Positions 1 to 10,831 of a DNA stretch of 64,000 bases are shown piece by piece. The notes under the pieces are model-generated. The model had not been told where the DNA came from, ran no database searches, and was given only the letters and a program-made list of their open reading frames with translations. Every line of letters starts with the position of its first letter. Positions within the stretch are counted from its first letter, which is position 1. The translations under genes were made by a program, and so were the position numbers. Source of the DNA: Nannochloris sp. 'desiccata'. Its lineage: Eukaryota; Chlorophyta; Trebouxiophyceae; Chlorellales; Chlorellaceae. The stretch is taken from NCBI GenBank assembly GCA_019044685.2, contig JAGTXX020000006.1:1817501-1881500 (forward strand). The letters run 5' to 3'.

Positions 1-1
1 T

Positions 2-265
2 GGTGGTGGTGGTGGTGGAGGATATGGGGCGCCTGGGGTAGTAGGGGCTCCCCCTCCGTACTCTGCGATGCCAGGAATGGCACCTTTGCCTATGGTAGGA
101 GCAGGACAGATGCCTATGCAGCAACAACACCCTCCTCCTCCTGCCTCTGGCGGCGCTTCAGAGAATCTACCTACAGGGCTGGATTTCTCGGCGATCTCTG
201 CGCTTGCAGCAGCGTTTGGGGTAGCTCCACAGCAGCCTGATGGACAGGGACCTCCACCACAATAA
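2..265 (+). CDS. C-terminal tail of a Gly/Pro/Met/Gln-rich protein (partial)
   Basis: The frame is open from base 2 and stops at 263-265, so the gene begins left of the window. The visible 87 residues start with a run of glycines (GGT repeats), followed by Pro, Met and Gln-rich low complexity and a short more ordered tail with the motif LDFSAISALAAAFGV. Tails of this kind are common in RNA-binding and splicing proteins such as branch-point binding protein, but no domain is visible here. I do not assign a function. Confidence 0.55.
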   Translation, partial: GGGGGGGYGAPGVVGAPPPYSAMPGMAPLPMVGAGQMPMQQQHPPPPASGGASENLPTGLDFSAISALAAAFGVAPQQPDGQGPPPQ

Positions 266-525
266 GACGGAGAACGAAGGAGACCTTTTAATTAAATAAT
301 AACTTGCATTTCAATCATTCTATCCAGTTTTAAATTAAATGTAGTAACGTCTTCCTTTCTGCGTTTCTTCTATAGTTTTGGATTGGTTAGTAATTTGCAT
401 GCAATTATGTAATCCACTATACATTACAATTATGATCAAAGTACAACGAGAAAGTGAACAGAGAGGAAACTGTGCTCTCATATATGATTATTCTTATGTA
501 GCAGCTATCTAGATGGCGATATCAT

Positions 526-569
526 TTCTTCTTCTTCTTCTTCTTCTTCTTCTTCTTCTTCTTCTTCTT
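526..569. repeat. (TTC)n microsatellite
   Basis: About 14 uninterrupted trinucleotide units lie in the convergent 3' region between the partial gene at the left edge and the S-formylglutathione hydrolase gene. The rest of 266-597 is A/T-rich 3' flank with no open frame that looks coding. Confidence 0.9.
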
Positions 570-597
570 GATCGTCACTTGAATATAATTTCAAATT

Positions 598-1538
598 TCA
601 TTCTTTCTTCAAATGTTTGGCATGAAATTTGATATGCTCCTCAACAAAAGTCGCAATGAAAAAATAACTATGATCATACCCTACCCGTAAGTTTGATTTT
701 ACATGCAATTTCCCAGCTGCAGCTTCTTCAAAAGCCCATGGATGCAGCTGTTCCTTTAAAAATTCATCATCGGTACCAGTATCAATTAAAACTTCAAACG
801 AAGGGCCAGAGTACCTAGAAACAAGCTCAGTAGCATCATACTGTTTCCACTCTTCTTCATTAGCGCCTAAATAATTACGGAACGCTTTTTGACCCCAGGG
901 TACCTTGCTGGGGTTGCAAATAGGCGCAAGGGCACTGGTAGATTTGAAGCTTGCCGGGTTTCTAAGGGCCAATGTAAGAGCACCGTGACCACCCATGCTA
1001 TGGCCGAAAATGGATGCAGTTTCCACATCCAAATTCTTATCAAGTCCCCGAAGTGCAGCAGGCAATTCATTCAGGATATAGTCGTACATCTGGTAATTTT
1101 TCGACCAAGGTTCAGCCGTAGCGTTCAAATAAAATCCGGCACCTGTTCCGAAATCCCAAGAATCCTCTTCTCCAGGAATACCTAGACCACGTGGGGAGGT
1201 ATCAGGCGTCACAATGGCGATATCGTGTTCAGAGGCAACGCGTTGGGCTCCTGCCTTTTGCATAAAGTTTTCATCTGTGCAGGTAAGGCCAGAGAGAAAG
1301 TATAAAACAGGGACAGGTCGAGTTTCTGCTTCTGGTGGGAAAAATACAGAGAATTTCATAGAGCAACCAAGGACAGTGCTCTCGTGTTTGTATTGACGGA
1401 CAAATCCGCCGTGACACTGGGGAGAAGAGATGGAAAAATAATTATTAACGCGGGAAGAAATGAACAACACGATCAGTTGAGATTGATTATCTAAGCCGTA
1501 AAAAGACCCACCTTGTTTTGCTTGATAAGCTCCGCCAT
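598..1538 (-). CDS. S-formylglutathione hydrolase (esterase D family)
   Basis: Serine hydrolase of glutathione-dependent formaldehyde detoxification; it cleaves S-formylglutathione to formate and glutathione in the cytosol. I read two exons, 1512-1538 and 598-1416 (minus strand), joined across a 95-nt GT-AG intron to give 281 aa, the usual family length. Exon 1 encodes only MAELIKQNK in a different frame from the long ORF, and the join gives NK-CHGGF, matching the N-terminus of human ESD. The unspliced 337-aa frame would carry about 65 unrelated N-terminal residues. The nucleophile elbow GHSMGG puts Ser at about 149, with Asp at about 226 and His at about 258 completing the triad. It is divergent from MCM7, with about 200 bp between the two starts. 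Confidence 0.93.
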
Positions 1539-1739
1539 AGTTGTTAAACAAATCAATAAGTTGGATACACCGGTTGTTAGGTGCGGTAAACCTCAAATAA
1601 GAGCAAGCCATTTGCCCCTTTGAATCTGTTTAAGAAAGAATTTTAATAAAAATTCAAAAAATTCACTCACATTTTAGCAAACGAGACCTTGCACTGCAAA
1701 GTAATATAGACCATACAAAAGTTCCAGACTGTATTCAGG

Positions 1740-4226
1740 ATGCAGGAGGGTGGTATTGGTAAATTAGGAGGCAACAGCCTCGCAAAGGAGAAGGGTAAGA
1801 TCAATGCGTGTTGGGCGTCGGCAAAGAAGTAGATAATCTGCATTTAGTCCGTTAATTAAATACTAGACTAATTGATAATGTGCTTTGGCGTAATGCAGTG
1901 GCTCTTGAGGATTTCTTGCAAAACTACTTGTGGCTTGTCGTTGAGAATGGGGAGTCTCTTCAGAAGCCCAAATACATGGAGCAGCTGGTAAGTAATGAGT
2001 TCGAAATATGGTGATCAATGTTCGGAACACTTTTATGTTGCGAAGCATGCTGTATGCCCATTGTGCCGGCAACTATAAACCTCGATCAGTTTCTCACAAT
2101 TGAAATTTCAAAAAATTAACTTACAGACGGACATTGCAAACCGCAAGCGCGACAATTTAGAAATTGCACTCGATGATTTGGAAGAGTTTACCGCCGATCC
2201 AGACCTTTTGAAGAACATTGAGAACAACACTTTTCAATATCTCGCATTAATCGCAGAGGCAGCGGATGCCGTAATGCCTGCTCCTGCCGATGAAAACGTT
2301 AGCGAGGATGTCTTCGATATCATGATGGACCAGCGTCTTCGCAATCAGGAAGCCGTGAACGCTCAGGCCGAGGTAGATGGTGTTGCAGCAGAGCGCCGTG
2401 ACCCTCAAAATGCCATCCCTCCTTCTTTAACCCGTCGCTACGAGGTGCTCATTCTTCCCCGCACCAAGATTGGTACCATCTCTATGCGTGCTATCTCTGC
2501 CCCTGGCATTGGTTCTCTCGTCAGCTTCAAGGGTATCATCACTCAAGTCACCGACGTCCGCCCGGCGGTCACCGTTGCTACCTACCTTGACGATAAGACT
2601 GGCAAAGAATACTTCCAGGAAGTTGGAGGTCGTTCTTTCAACCCTCTTCTTTTCCCCCCCACCATCCCTGGTAACACCGCTGCCTCTAAATCTACTGAAC
2701 TCCAGCTTCAAATCCGCGGTTCTAAATTTGTAAAGTACCAGGAAGCTCGTATTCAGGAATCTCCTGATGAAGTACCTCAGGGATGCACACCTCGTACTTT
2801 GACCGTACATTTCCGTGGCGGACTCACCCGTTCTGTCAAAGCTGGTGACTCTATTACAGTCTCTGGCGTTTTCTTGCCCGAACCCTCTTCCTCTCAGAAG
2901 GCTATGCTTCGCTCTTCACTACTCACTTCTGTCTACATTTACGTCACCCACATCCGCCAGAACAAGCAGAGCTACCAAGAAATGGAGCTTACTGACGCTC
3001 AGCGTGCTAAAATCGACGAATTAACCTCTCAAGGAGACATTTACGGCCGTCTTGCCAACTCCATCGCTCCTGAAATCTACGGCCATGAAGACGTCAAAAA
3101 AGCTCTTCTCCTCGCCATGGTTGGTGGCCCTACTCGCGTCTTACCCGACGGCATGAAACTCCGTGGAGATATCCACGCTTGCCTTATGGGAGACCCGGGA
3201 GTGGCCAAATCTCAGCTTCTTCGTTATGTTGCCTACATCTCCCCTCGTGCCATTTACACCACTGGTAAAGGTTCTTCTGGTGTCGGTCTTACCGCTGCTA
3301 TTATGCGTGACCCGACTACTGGTGAAATGACATTGGAAGGTGGTGCGTTGGTCATGGCTGATCGGGGTATCTGCTGTATTGATGAATTTGATAAAATGGA
3401 AGAAAGTGACCGTACTGCTATTCACGAAGTCATGGAACAGCAAACTGTCTCTATCGCCAAAGCTGGTATTACTACCACTTTAAATACGCGTACTACAGTG
3501 CTTTCTGCTGCAAATCCTGCCTTTGGTCGCTATGATATCAGACGCTCCCCTGCTGAGAATATTAATTTACCTGCTGCGTTGTTGTCTCGTTTTGATATTT
3601 TGTGGCTGATTTTAGATAGACCTGGATTGGAATCTGATCTTTCTTTAGCGCAGCATGTATTGTCTGTCCACGCTAATGGAAGGGCACCTCAAGCGGCGAT
3701 TGCTCCTCTCAGTGCCGACATGCTTCGGGCCTACATTGCTGCCGCTAAGCAGCATGAACCCTACGTCCCTGCCTCTCTCAGAGAATATATCGCTGCAGTC
3801 TACTCTGAACTTCGTGCCGAAGAAGCTGCTGCTGAGGTTCCTCACTCGTACACCACTGCTCGTACTTTATTGAGTCTTCTTCGTTTATCCCAGTCCCTTG
3901 CCCGTCTTCGATTTGCCGACGCTGTGGAGCAGAGTGATGTCGATGAGGCCCTGCGCCTTATGAAAATGAGTAAAGCATCCCTCTTCGATGACGGCGGTGC
4001 TGAACGTGCTCAGGATCCTATTTCTCAGGTCTTTGCTCGTATCAGGCAGCATGCTGAGCGTACAGGACGAAATGCTTACTCTTGGGCTGATCTCAACGAC
4101 TTGCTTGGAACTAACTTTAAGCCTGAACAGATCCGTCAATGCTTAATTGACTATGCTTCTATCAACGTGTGGCAGCTGGAAGGTGGCTCTGAGGAAGCTC
4201 CAGGTATCCGTCTTGAGGTTGCTTAA
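1740..4226 (+). CDS. MCM7: DNA replication licensing factor MCM7
   Basis: Subunit of the MCM2-7 replicative helicase. I read three exons: 1740-1794, 1899-1987 and 2127-4226 (747 aa; human 719). Exons 1-2 lie outside the longest ORF but align with the MCM7 N-terminus (MQEGG...ALEDFLQNY...YMEQL). The AAA+ core has Walker A GDPGVAKS at about residue 403, Walker B CCIDEFDKM, the long identical stretch TAIHEVMEQQT, and the arginine finger in LLSRFD. The tail from about 670 looks like a winged helix. Odd feature: in the N-terminal zinc-finger region (about residues 202-230) the four cysteines of other MCM7 proteins are replaced (YLDDKTG instead of a C-x2-C knuckle, FPPTIPG at the second). The family assignment is secure; the loss of zinc binding is inferred from hand alignment. 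Confidence 0.95.
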
Positions 4227-4614
4227 AAACAACAGCAAATAAAAATCAAGACTATATTATTAATATTATTAGCTAGGAAGACTGTGGAAGCTGGGCATGA
4301 TACGTTTTTTGTGTCTATACCCTATTTTCACAAAACTATTTCTGACGTGCGTGTAATTACTTTTCGACTTGACTTGTTTCCACTCTTTTTAAGAAAGAAG
4401 GAAAGGAATACGGCGCTCTGAAATTTTCAAAGCCCCTTTCTCTCTTTCTCTCTCCCCTTTTTCTTTTGTTCTGGCTCTTTAATCCTGAGAAATATGTTCC
4501 ATGTAATCCACTGTTTAAAACAAGTAAAAACAAAATTAGAGAATAAGAAAAAACAGTTGCAAACTTTACGAGAAATCCAAAATTTTGGCTTCTAAAAATG
4601 AAGAGAAGGCGCTT
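4227..4614. other. Convergent 3' intergenic region
   Basis: Lies between the stops of MCM7 (+) and the gp78-like ligase (-). It is A/T-rich with a CT-rich tract near 4435-4475 and a TGTAA pentamer near 4500. I see no gene. Confidence 0.5.
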
Positions 4615-6893
4615 TCAAAGCCCTCGACTCATACTACGAGTTACTGGTCGCCGAGCAGAACCACTAGCTATTCTCTGCGAAACATGAAGATTGCACGGAA
4701 ACCTATTAATATCTCCATTATAGTCTTCCTCCTGTTCAGGCGTTTGTTGCAGATCAATTCCCCTTGCCCGAAAGCCACGATGAAAAGCTACAGTACTTGA
4801 AGAAGGCCCGCTTGTATCTGTCTCCCAGCCACGTCTTAACATCCCTACAGCAATATTACAATCATTACCGTTATTCTTGTGGCAGTGATCGTTGTTATTG
4901 ATTTGCTGGTGGCAGTTATGACGACCTTGCCTGCGACCAGAGATATTTTCGTGGTCTTGGTGGTGGCATCTACATGAAGCACCATCCCAGTCTACCTCCA
5001 CTTCCCGACCCCAGGAATCTATCTCATTGCGCGTTTGGTGATTGCTGGTGTTCATAATACTGCTATTGTGATGCTGAACGAAGTTGTCGTTGTGATTCCC
5101 GTCAGCCACGTCACCTTCATCATTCTCAATAAAGTAAGGGTCATCAGCTAACGGGTAATACACAGCCACTGTAGGTCGATTTTGTGTAGCTCGAACGTTT
5201 TCACGCAACTCGGCAGCGGCGGCAGGGGGTAAGGGGAACATTTGGCGGCGAATGCCGCCCGATTGACGACCTCGGTAAATTCGTCTTCTCACTGCTGCTC
5301 CTGTAATGGATGTCTCTGGAACCCTTCTTACTACTGCACGGTGATAATGGTGGCGATGCTGATAATTTCTTTCGTTTATAACTCTATTTAAGTGGTCAGT
5401 ATGGTCAACGCTTTCTTGTTCATCTTCATCGCTTCCTTCCTCATTGACCATGAGGTTGGCGCGGCAAATAGGGCAGGTGAAGGAACGCATGCCTTGCCCT
5501 TGTTGAAGCCATTCACGAAGGCAGCCAAGGTGGTACATGTGCCCACAAGGTAATACCTTGGCCGATTTCTGTGTAAGAATGAAAAAAAAGAAAATCTAAA
5601 ATAAATATTGGCGGGAAAACACACGCAGAAATATTTAAATATAAATATGATACTTTCTTACCCTCATATTTTCCATACATATAGCACACGTGACACCTCC
5701 TTCTTTTGCCAACTCTTCAACAGGGACATCAGGAAAGCAATACCTCAATTTATGAGTTAATTTACGATACTGAATGTGCCCTTGTCCACGTCGCCATACT
5801 GTTGCAATTAAGAACCGAACATCAGTTAGCAATGCAACGTCAATCAGTTGCATGCGTAATCCCCCACGGAGATGTAAGATATGACCATAATGTACTAGAT
5901 TTAGAGCATGGACTACTAAATCTGAAGCTAAGTCAAGGAGATATAAAAATTGGCTACGAGATTCAGTATCGGCTTCTGAGGCGGCGGAAGCAGCAGCAGC
6001 TGGATAGCTAGGATTGTGATTATTGCACGTACCATCCTCATCCCACTGAATTCTTTGCGCACGCCATCTATCAAATCCGCATATTAAGTACCTAGTACTT
6101 GCATGCATGGCTTCTATACCGATGCAAGCAGCATCGAAAAACCAGAGGAAGGTCCAAGAAAATTGCGATTGTGCTGTTCCCCCGGCCAGGAGCACACCTG
6201 CTATAATCCAGGCGGCATTCTCTGCGAGCATTAAACCAAGTAATGATGCACACCGCATGTGTTGCCATATTGTAGCCGTAGGGCTGGAGAGCAGAGCTTC
6301 CCCACGGTCTTTAGCTAGGCCAACGAAAGCTTTTTGAAAGGCAGTAAAACACGCCCATAACAAATAGCCTGCTACATCTGCAGGCTCTGGGTTTACTACA
6401 GCGCCTAAAAATACGACTTTAAGGAGCAAAAACCTGAGCATACGATCAATGAGCTTTGCAGTCTCTATTACATTGAGCTGGCCCAGAAAGATGCGAGTAG
6501 TCCCGACGGCCGTTAAGATTACAACCGATGCGATGACATTTAATGCGATGAATGTACCCTTTCGGGTGTCAGTAACATCTTGTAGAATTTCATCGCCATA
6601 ATGAATCAGCGTTCGAGATGTATTTTGACTGCGGTTTTAAAATCGGAAATAATTTAGGGCTCCAGGGAAATGTCGCTTGAAAAGGAAATGTCAGATTAAT
6701 TCTTGATTCGGAACACCGTATCATACCTTCTGTTATTCCAAAGAGTTGCGAGTCTGGTGTAACCGCACGGTTTCTCGTTCAGCTGCTTGTAAAGGACACC
6801 AATCGAAAGGCAGCAGTATAATAAAGACAACCCACTGACACTTGGGAGTTTAGGGCGACCTAGCCGCCTTCTAATACAACCGTATGATACCAT
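4615..6893 (-). CDS. gp78/AMFR-like ER membrane RING E3 ubiquitin ligase
   Basis: Probable ER-associated degradation ligase. I read three exons, 6727-6893, 5662-6628 and 4615-5568, joining in frame to 695 aa. The first about 340 residues hold several hydrophobic segments in the order seen in human AMFR, including the conserved stretches FLGQLNVIE, KDRGEALLSSPTA and STRYLICGFDRW. The C3H2C3 RING follows at about 370-413 (C370, C373, C386, H388, H391, C394, C410, C413). The intron between exons 2 and 3 splits the RING. The roughly 280-residue tail is charged and rich in His, Asn and Arg, including a Cys/His-dense patch. I see no CUE domain of the kind that follows the RING in animal AMFR. HRD1 is the alternative, but the segments before the RING fit AMFR better. 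Confidence 0.85.
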
Positions 6894-7240
6894 CGGAATG
6901 ATTAGATAACCATGTTCATTCTTATATGGACAAAAGTTTCGCAGATGCGATCACTTTAGTGCAAAATGCTCTAGGTTTCGAAGAGACTTCTGCGCCCCTT
7001 GTATAGAAAGGGTGTGGCTTCCTAGCCACTTTAGGCGTAAACTTGAGATTGCCAAGGCGATATATCAGCCTCGGTACTTGTCTGAAAACCACACTTGCTT
7101 TTGCTTTGCTGTCGAGCAAAGCACAGCAGCGGATCAGTGTGGATTATTATTCTTTAAATGATCTCTAAATTCTATCAAAATACAAATAAAATATTCTACT
7201 ACTATTGGTACTTGTATTGTAAAGCAAACAGCTAGCTACA
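6894..7240. other. Divergent promoter region
   Basis: Lies between the starts of the gp78-like gene (-) and the split-barrel gene (+). A 65-codon open frame on the minus strand (6922-7119) has no recognisable feature and I do not count it as a gene. The A/T-rich stretch 7140-7200 could hold promoter elements for the plus-strand gene. Confidence 0.4.
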
Positions 7241-8281
7241 ATGCGCGTTCTAGCTTTGAATAATGCTTTAAAATGCACCCAGCAGAATAATAATGCCGCA
7301 ACACGCAGCCTGTGCACCCCTCTTGCGACCAAATTCACGCTTCAAGCTCCCCATCTTGGATATAAACTCGCAGTGGACGCCAAGGGTACCAATTCATTGG
7401 AATATTCTCAATCGATTATCTCATGTGCAGCAGCTGGCACAAATGGAACAAACGGCAGCACCACAGCAGTTGCCGAAGCAGGAACCAGCCCTTCTGCTGC
7501 TGAGACTGCACGCACGGTTGTTGATCTCGTCGCACACGGAACTTTATGCACAGTCGGCGAAGATGGCATCCCTCTCGGCACCTACGTCAGCTACGTCCTT
7601 GACGCTGAAGGCCAACCTATCCTTCGCTTGCGCTCTGACGCAGTCCACACTGCAAATCTGCAACGCGATACCCAATGCAGCTTATTTGTCCAGCCTGGAG
7701 AATATCCTGCTCGTCTCCTGGCTCGTGTCACGCTCATTGGCAAAGTTGAACCCGTACCTGAAGAAGTTGCTGCCACTGCTGCTGAGCTTCACAACACGCT
7801 CCACGCTGGCGGTGTAGGCGTCGATGCGCCTCAAGACTCCGACATATACTGTCGTTTGCTTGTTGATAAATGCTTTTACGTTGGTCAGCTTAGTGGTAAC
7901 TCGGCTGCGGATGTCATTTCTGGCTCCGAGTACAGAGAAGCCGAGGCAGATCCTTTAAGAACTATAGCTTCTAATCTTGTGGAGCAAATGAATTCCAATA
8001 GATTGGAAGATGTTATGCGTATCAGTTCTCACGCTCTTAGCGTTCCTTTTGAAGATTTATATTTCTCTGAATTGTTATGGGTAGACAGATTAGGTGCCTA
8101 TTTGAAAGCGGTCGGACAAGATGGCAGCTCAAAGACACTGCGTGTGCCGTTTGCTAGAGAAGTAGAGGATGATCGTGGTGTACAGAGTGCATTGACTATG
8201 ATGGCACAGTATTCTTGGGAGATTGAGAGACCTTACAACCCTGTAGCAGTTCCAATCCCTGCTGTAGCGTCCACCGATTAA
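7241..8281 (+). CDS. FMN-binding split-barrel / HugZ-like protein with DUF2470, plastid-targeted
   Basis: Single-exon gene of 346 aa. The first about 80 residues are rich in Ala, Ser, Thr and Asn with few acidic residues, as in a chloroplast transit peptide. A pyridoxamine-phosphate-oxidase-type split barrel follows (about 85-235; motifs HGTLCTVGEDGIPLGTYVSY and RVTLIGKVEPV), then a DUF2470-like C-terminal domain (about 245-330). This architecture is shared with plant glutamyl-tRNA-reductase-binding protein, which tunes tetrapyrrole synthesis, and with heme-handling HugZ proteins. Which of these roles applies cannot be decided from the sequence. Confidence 0.8.
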   Translation: MRVLALNNALKCTQQNNNAATRSLCTPLATKFTLQAPHLGYKLAVDAKGTNSLEYSQSIISCAAAGTNGTNGSTTAVAEAGTSPSAAETARTVVDLVAHGTLCTVGEDGIPLGTYVSYVLDAEGQPILRLRSDAVHTANLQRDTQCSLFVQPGEYPARLLARVTLIGKVEPVPEEVAATAAELHNTLHAGGVGVDAPQDSDIYCRLLVDKCFYVGQLSGNSAADVISGSEYREAEADPLRTIASNLVEQMNSNRLEDVMRISSHALSVPFEDLYFSELLWVDRLGAYLKAVGQDGSSKTLRVPFAREVEDDRGVQSALTMMAQYSWEIERPYNPVAVPIPAVASTD

Positions 8282-8538
8282 GAAGAAAATGTGAATTTTA
8301 TTTTTAAAAGTAATGATTCTTTCGTTTAATTTGCTGCTTTTTTGATGGTTTTTATGTTTTTAATCGTTGAGATACCATTTGATTATACTTAAAGAATGAC
8401 CAAATAGATAATTAAATAGACAGAAAATTATCAATAAAATAGTAATATTTTGATACCCTCTATCAATCAATCAATCAGTCAGTTTTCTTTTTCTCATTCT
8501 TCTGTTGACTCTATGATTTTCTCAGCCTTTTGCTCTTC

Positions 8539-9546
8539 CTAAAGAGCAGCAGCACGTTTCTCCTTATCGTTTTCCAAAGCTGCAACTAAATCATCCATTG
8601 CCCACGCGGAACCAACTCGAAACTCCCCGATAGCCTCTCTTCGCAACACCGTCAAATGCGCCGCTGTGCCTGCTGCGAAACCTAAATCGTGCGCTAAACT
8701 CCTCACATACGTTCCTTTACTACACTCTATATAAAACTTCACATTTTGTGGCGAGTCCACGTCTCTTTCGAGATCGAATCTGTCTACAGACACATTCCTT
8801 CGCTTCCTCTCAACTTCTTTCCCTTCTCTTGCTGACTCGTACAGCCTCTTCCCAGCTATTTTAATAGCCGAAAACATGGGTGGCAGCTGTTCAATATTGC
8901 CTAAAAATCCAGTACGAGCTTGTAGCAGCGCTTCATCAGTAATATGCTCCCAAGGCTTTGTTAAAATCACATTACTTTCAGCGTCATAGGATGCTGTGGC
9001 CTCTCCTAGACGTAGCACTCCACTATACTCCTTTTTCATGGCTACAAAATTATCTATAGATTTGGTAGCTTTTCCTATGCAGACTATAAGCAGGCCTGTG
9101 GCCATCGGGTCGAGGGTTCCCGCATGACCAACTTTAATTTTTCGATTTTGGCGGCGGAGTAACCCTCCCAAGCTACCGCGTAATTTACCACAGACGTCGA
9201 ATGATGTCCACCCTTTGGGTTTATCAATAAGAAGGACGGCGTTGTCCCAGACTGCTAGGTCGTCAGGAAGGAGGGTTCCTGGTGGGACCTCTGTCGGTGG
9301 CGGCAGCACTTTTTTACTTTGTTTTTGTGGTCCCCCAATGGAGGTTTCAGGAGGCGCGCTTTCTACTTCAGATACTGATGACGATGTAATGGATCTAAAC
9401 AGCTCGGTTTTGTGGCATTTCGTCCTCTTTGGGGTCGCCATATGTGAGAGATGCAAGCTTCGATGAGCAAGTAATGGGACACCAATTCGGCATGATGTCC
9501 CTAGATTTGCGCTGAATGAATAGATACTGAGCATTTCTGAAAACAA
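8539..9546 (-). CDS. tRNA pseudouridine(55) synthase, TruB/Pus4 family
   Basis: Makes pseudouridine 55 in the T-loop of tRNA. The 335-aa frame has the TruB motif I block (LLIDKPKGWTSFDVCGKLR), motif II with the catalytic Asp in HAGTLDPMATGLL, and the late motif GTYVRSLAHDLG. The first about 100 residues are extra relative to bacterial TruB and may include an organelle leader. An internal Met at 9441 is an alternative start. The start lies about 150 bp from the divergent CINP-like gene. Confidence 0.92.
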   Translation of the reverse strand: MFSEMLSIYSFSANLGTSCRIGVPLLAHRSLHLSHMATPKRTKCHKTELFRSITSSSVSEVESAPPETSIGGPQKQSKKVLPPPTEVPPGTLLPDDLAVWDNAVLLIDKPKGWTSFDVCGKLRGSLGGLLRRQNRKIKVGHAGTLDPMATGLLIVCIGKATKSIDNFVAMKKEYSGVLRLGEATASYDAESNVILTKPWEHITDEALLQARTGFLGNIEQLPPMFSAIKIAGKRLYESAREGKEVERKRRNVSVDRFDLERDVDSPQNVKFYIECSKGTYVRSLAHDLGFAAGTAAHLTVLRREAIGEFRVGSAWAMDDLVAALENDKEKRAAAL

Positions 9547-9693
9547 TTAGGACGTAGTCAACGAGTGCTGGAATATCAAATATGGTTTTCAAGAGGCCGA
9601 TCAAAGTTTGGAGTTTGCACCTTGCAGATTCAAAATAGCTGTGTCATTACTCATGGGATGCCTAATTTAATTTCGTACAAAATTTAGTTAAAA

Positions 9694-10675
9694 ATGTCAA
9701 CGCCACTTGAAGTGCGCAACAGGCGACGTGAAGCTCAGGCAAGTATATTTATTACCATTAAAAATTGAGTGATCGTCATCTAAAGTGTGTTTATATTTCT
9801 TTAATTTATCTGATGCAGAGGACAATTAGGCTAGCAATCAATGCGACTAATACTAATATAGACGCCTGGAAGGTTTGTTTTCTTGATTTTATAGTACCTA
9901 CTCTTTGCAGTGCCGCTCCCCCCACCGCCTCGCAATAAAAAACTAAATTTATGTATTCCTATATTTCCCTAAATAACAGGCTGCAATAGACGACGGCAAA
10001 AAACATGCAACTAACCTCACAAATGCTATATTAACATCAGGGTAAGAAATATGCTCATACATGAAGGTATTAACCAATCCTTGGTGTGTGATCTTAAAAT
10101 TTAAACTCCATCTCCATTTCTCTCTATCTCAACACAGGCACATCCCACAGCTCCCTATGGCTGCACTAAAAGACATTCCAAACCTTAAAAATGCGACTTT
10201 AAATAAACTATCATTAGAAATAGCCCGTCATTATACCCTCCTAGCCAATAGTTTAACTAGCCTAGAAGGGGCAGCAGCGGGTCTGGTGGCAGCAATCGCT
10301 CCTTTAGCTGAGCTCGCTCTTCAAGAGAAAAGCGAATCGCTATTACACGGCAGCCCTGTATTTACCTTATTACCTCTCCATACAATAGCTGGCATGTTTG
10401 AGAAGGTAGAAAAGAGGTATTGGGCGGAGCTAGAAAGAAAACGAGCTGTCGTTGAAGATTTTCAAACTTCTGCTGTCGAGGCGCAAAAACTTGCAGCAGC
10501 GACCATTAATAGTAGCACGAATATTTATTCTGTGAAAGGAGGCAAGAGTCCTATAGAATGTAGTGAAGGATTTCTACAGGTGCATATCACAGCATGGATG
10601 CTGAGCCCAGAAATAGAAGAAGAAGCTGTCCAAGCTGATCTCTCAGTATTGACACAAGACGCTGCAAGCTGTTAA
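9694..10675 (+). CDS. CINP-like protein (CDK2-interacting protein family)
   Basis: Four exons can be joined in frame: 9694-9738, 9819-9872, 9980-10041 and 10138-10675, giving about 232 aa. The predicted protein is helical, with a short basic N-terminus. Two patches resemble animal CINP: a Trp-containing helix near residue 30 (NIDAWKAAIDDG) and the C-terminal block from VEKRYWAELERKRAVVEDF to ITAWMLSPEIEE, which parallels the KELLLKRTVAKEL to SMWLHQPYVE part of human CINP. CINP acts with CDK2/CDC7 at origins and in ribosome assembly. The family call rests on weak, hand-aligned similarity. The first intron starts with GC rather than GT (CAG/gcaagt). Confidence 0.55.
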
Positions 10676-10831
10676 GTGGAGACGCTTTTTATGTATAAGT
10701 ATCATCTTTTAATCACAGTATAATATTAAATTAACCAGGTAAATCATCTACTACCAGAATTCTACGTACGCGAGAGAAAAAGAATAAGTACAGACACAAA
10801 ATAAACATTGACTTGATTTTCAACTTCATCA

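Noticed and set aside
6922..7119. 65-codon minus-strand ORF in the divergent promoter
   Set aside because: No similarity to neighbours, no domain, and it lies where promoters are expected.
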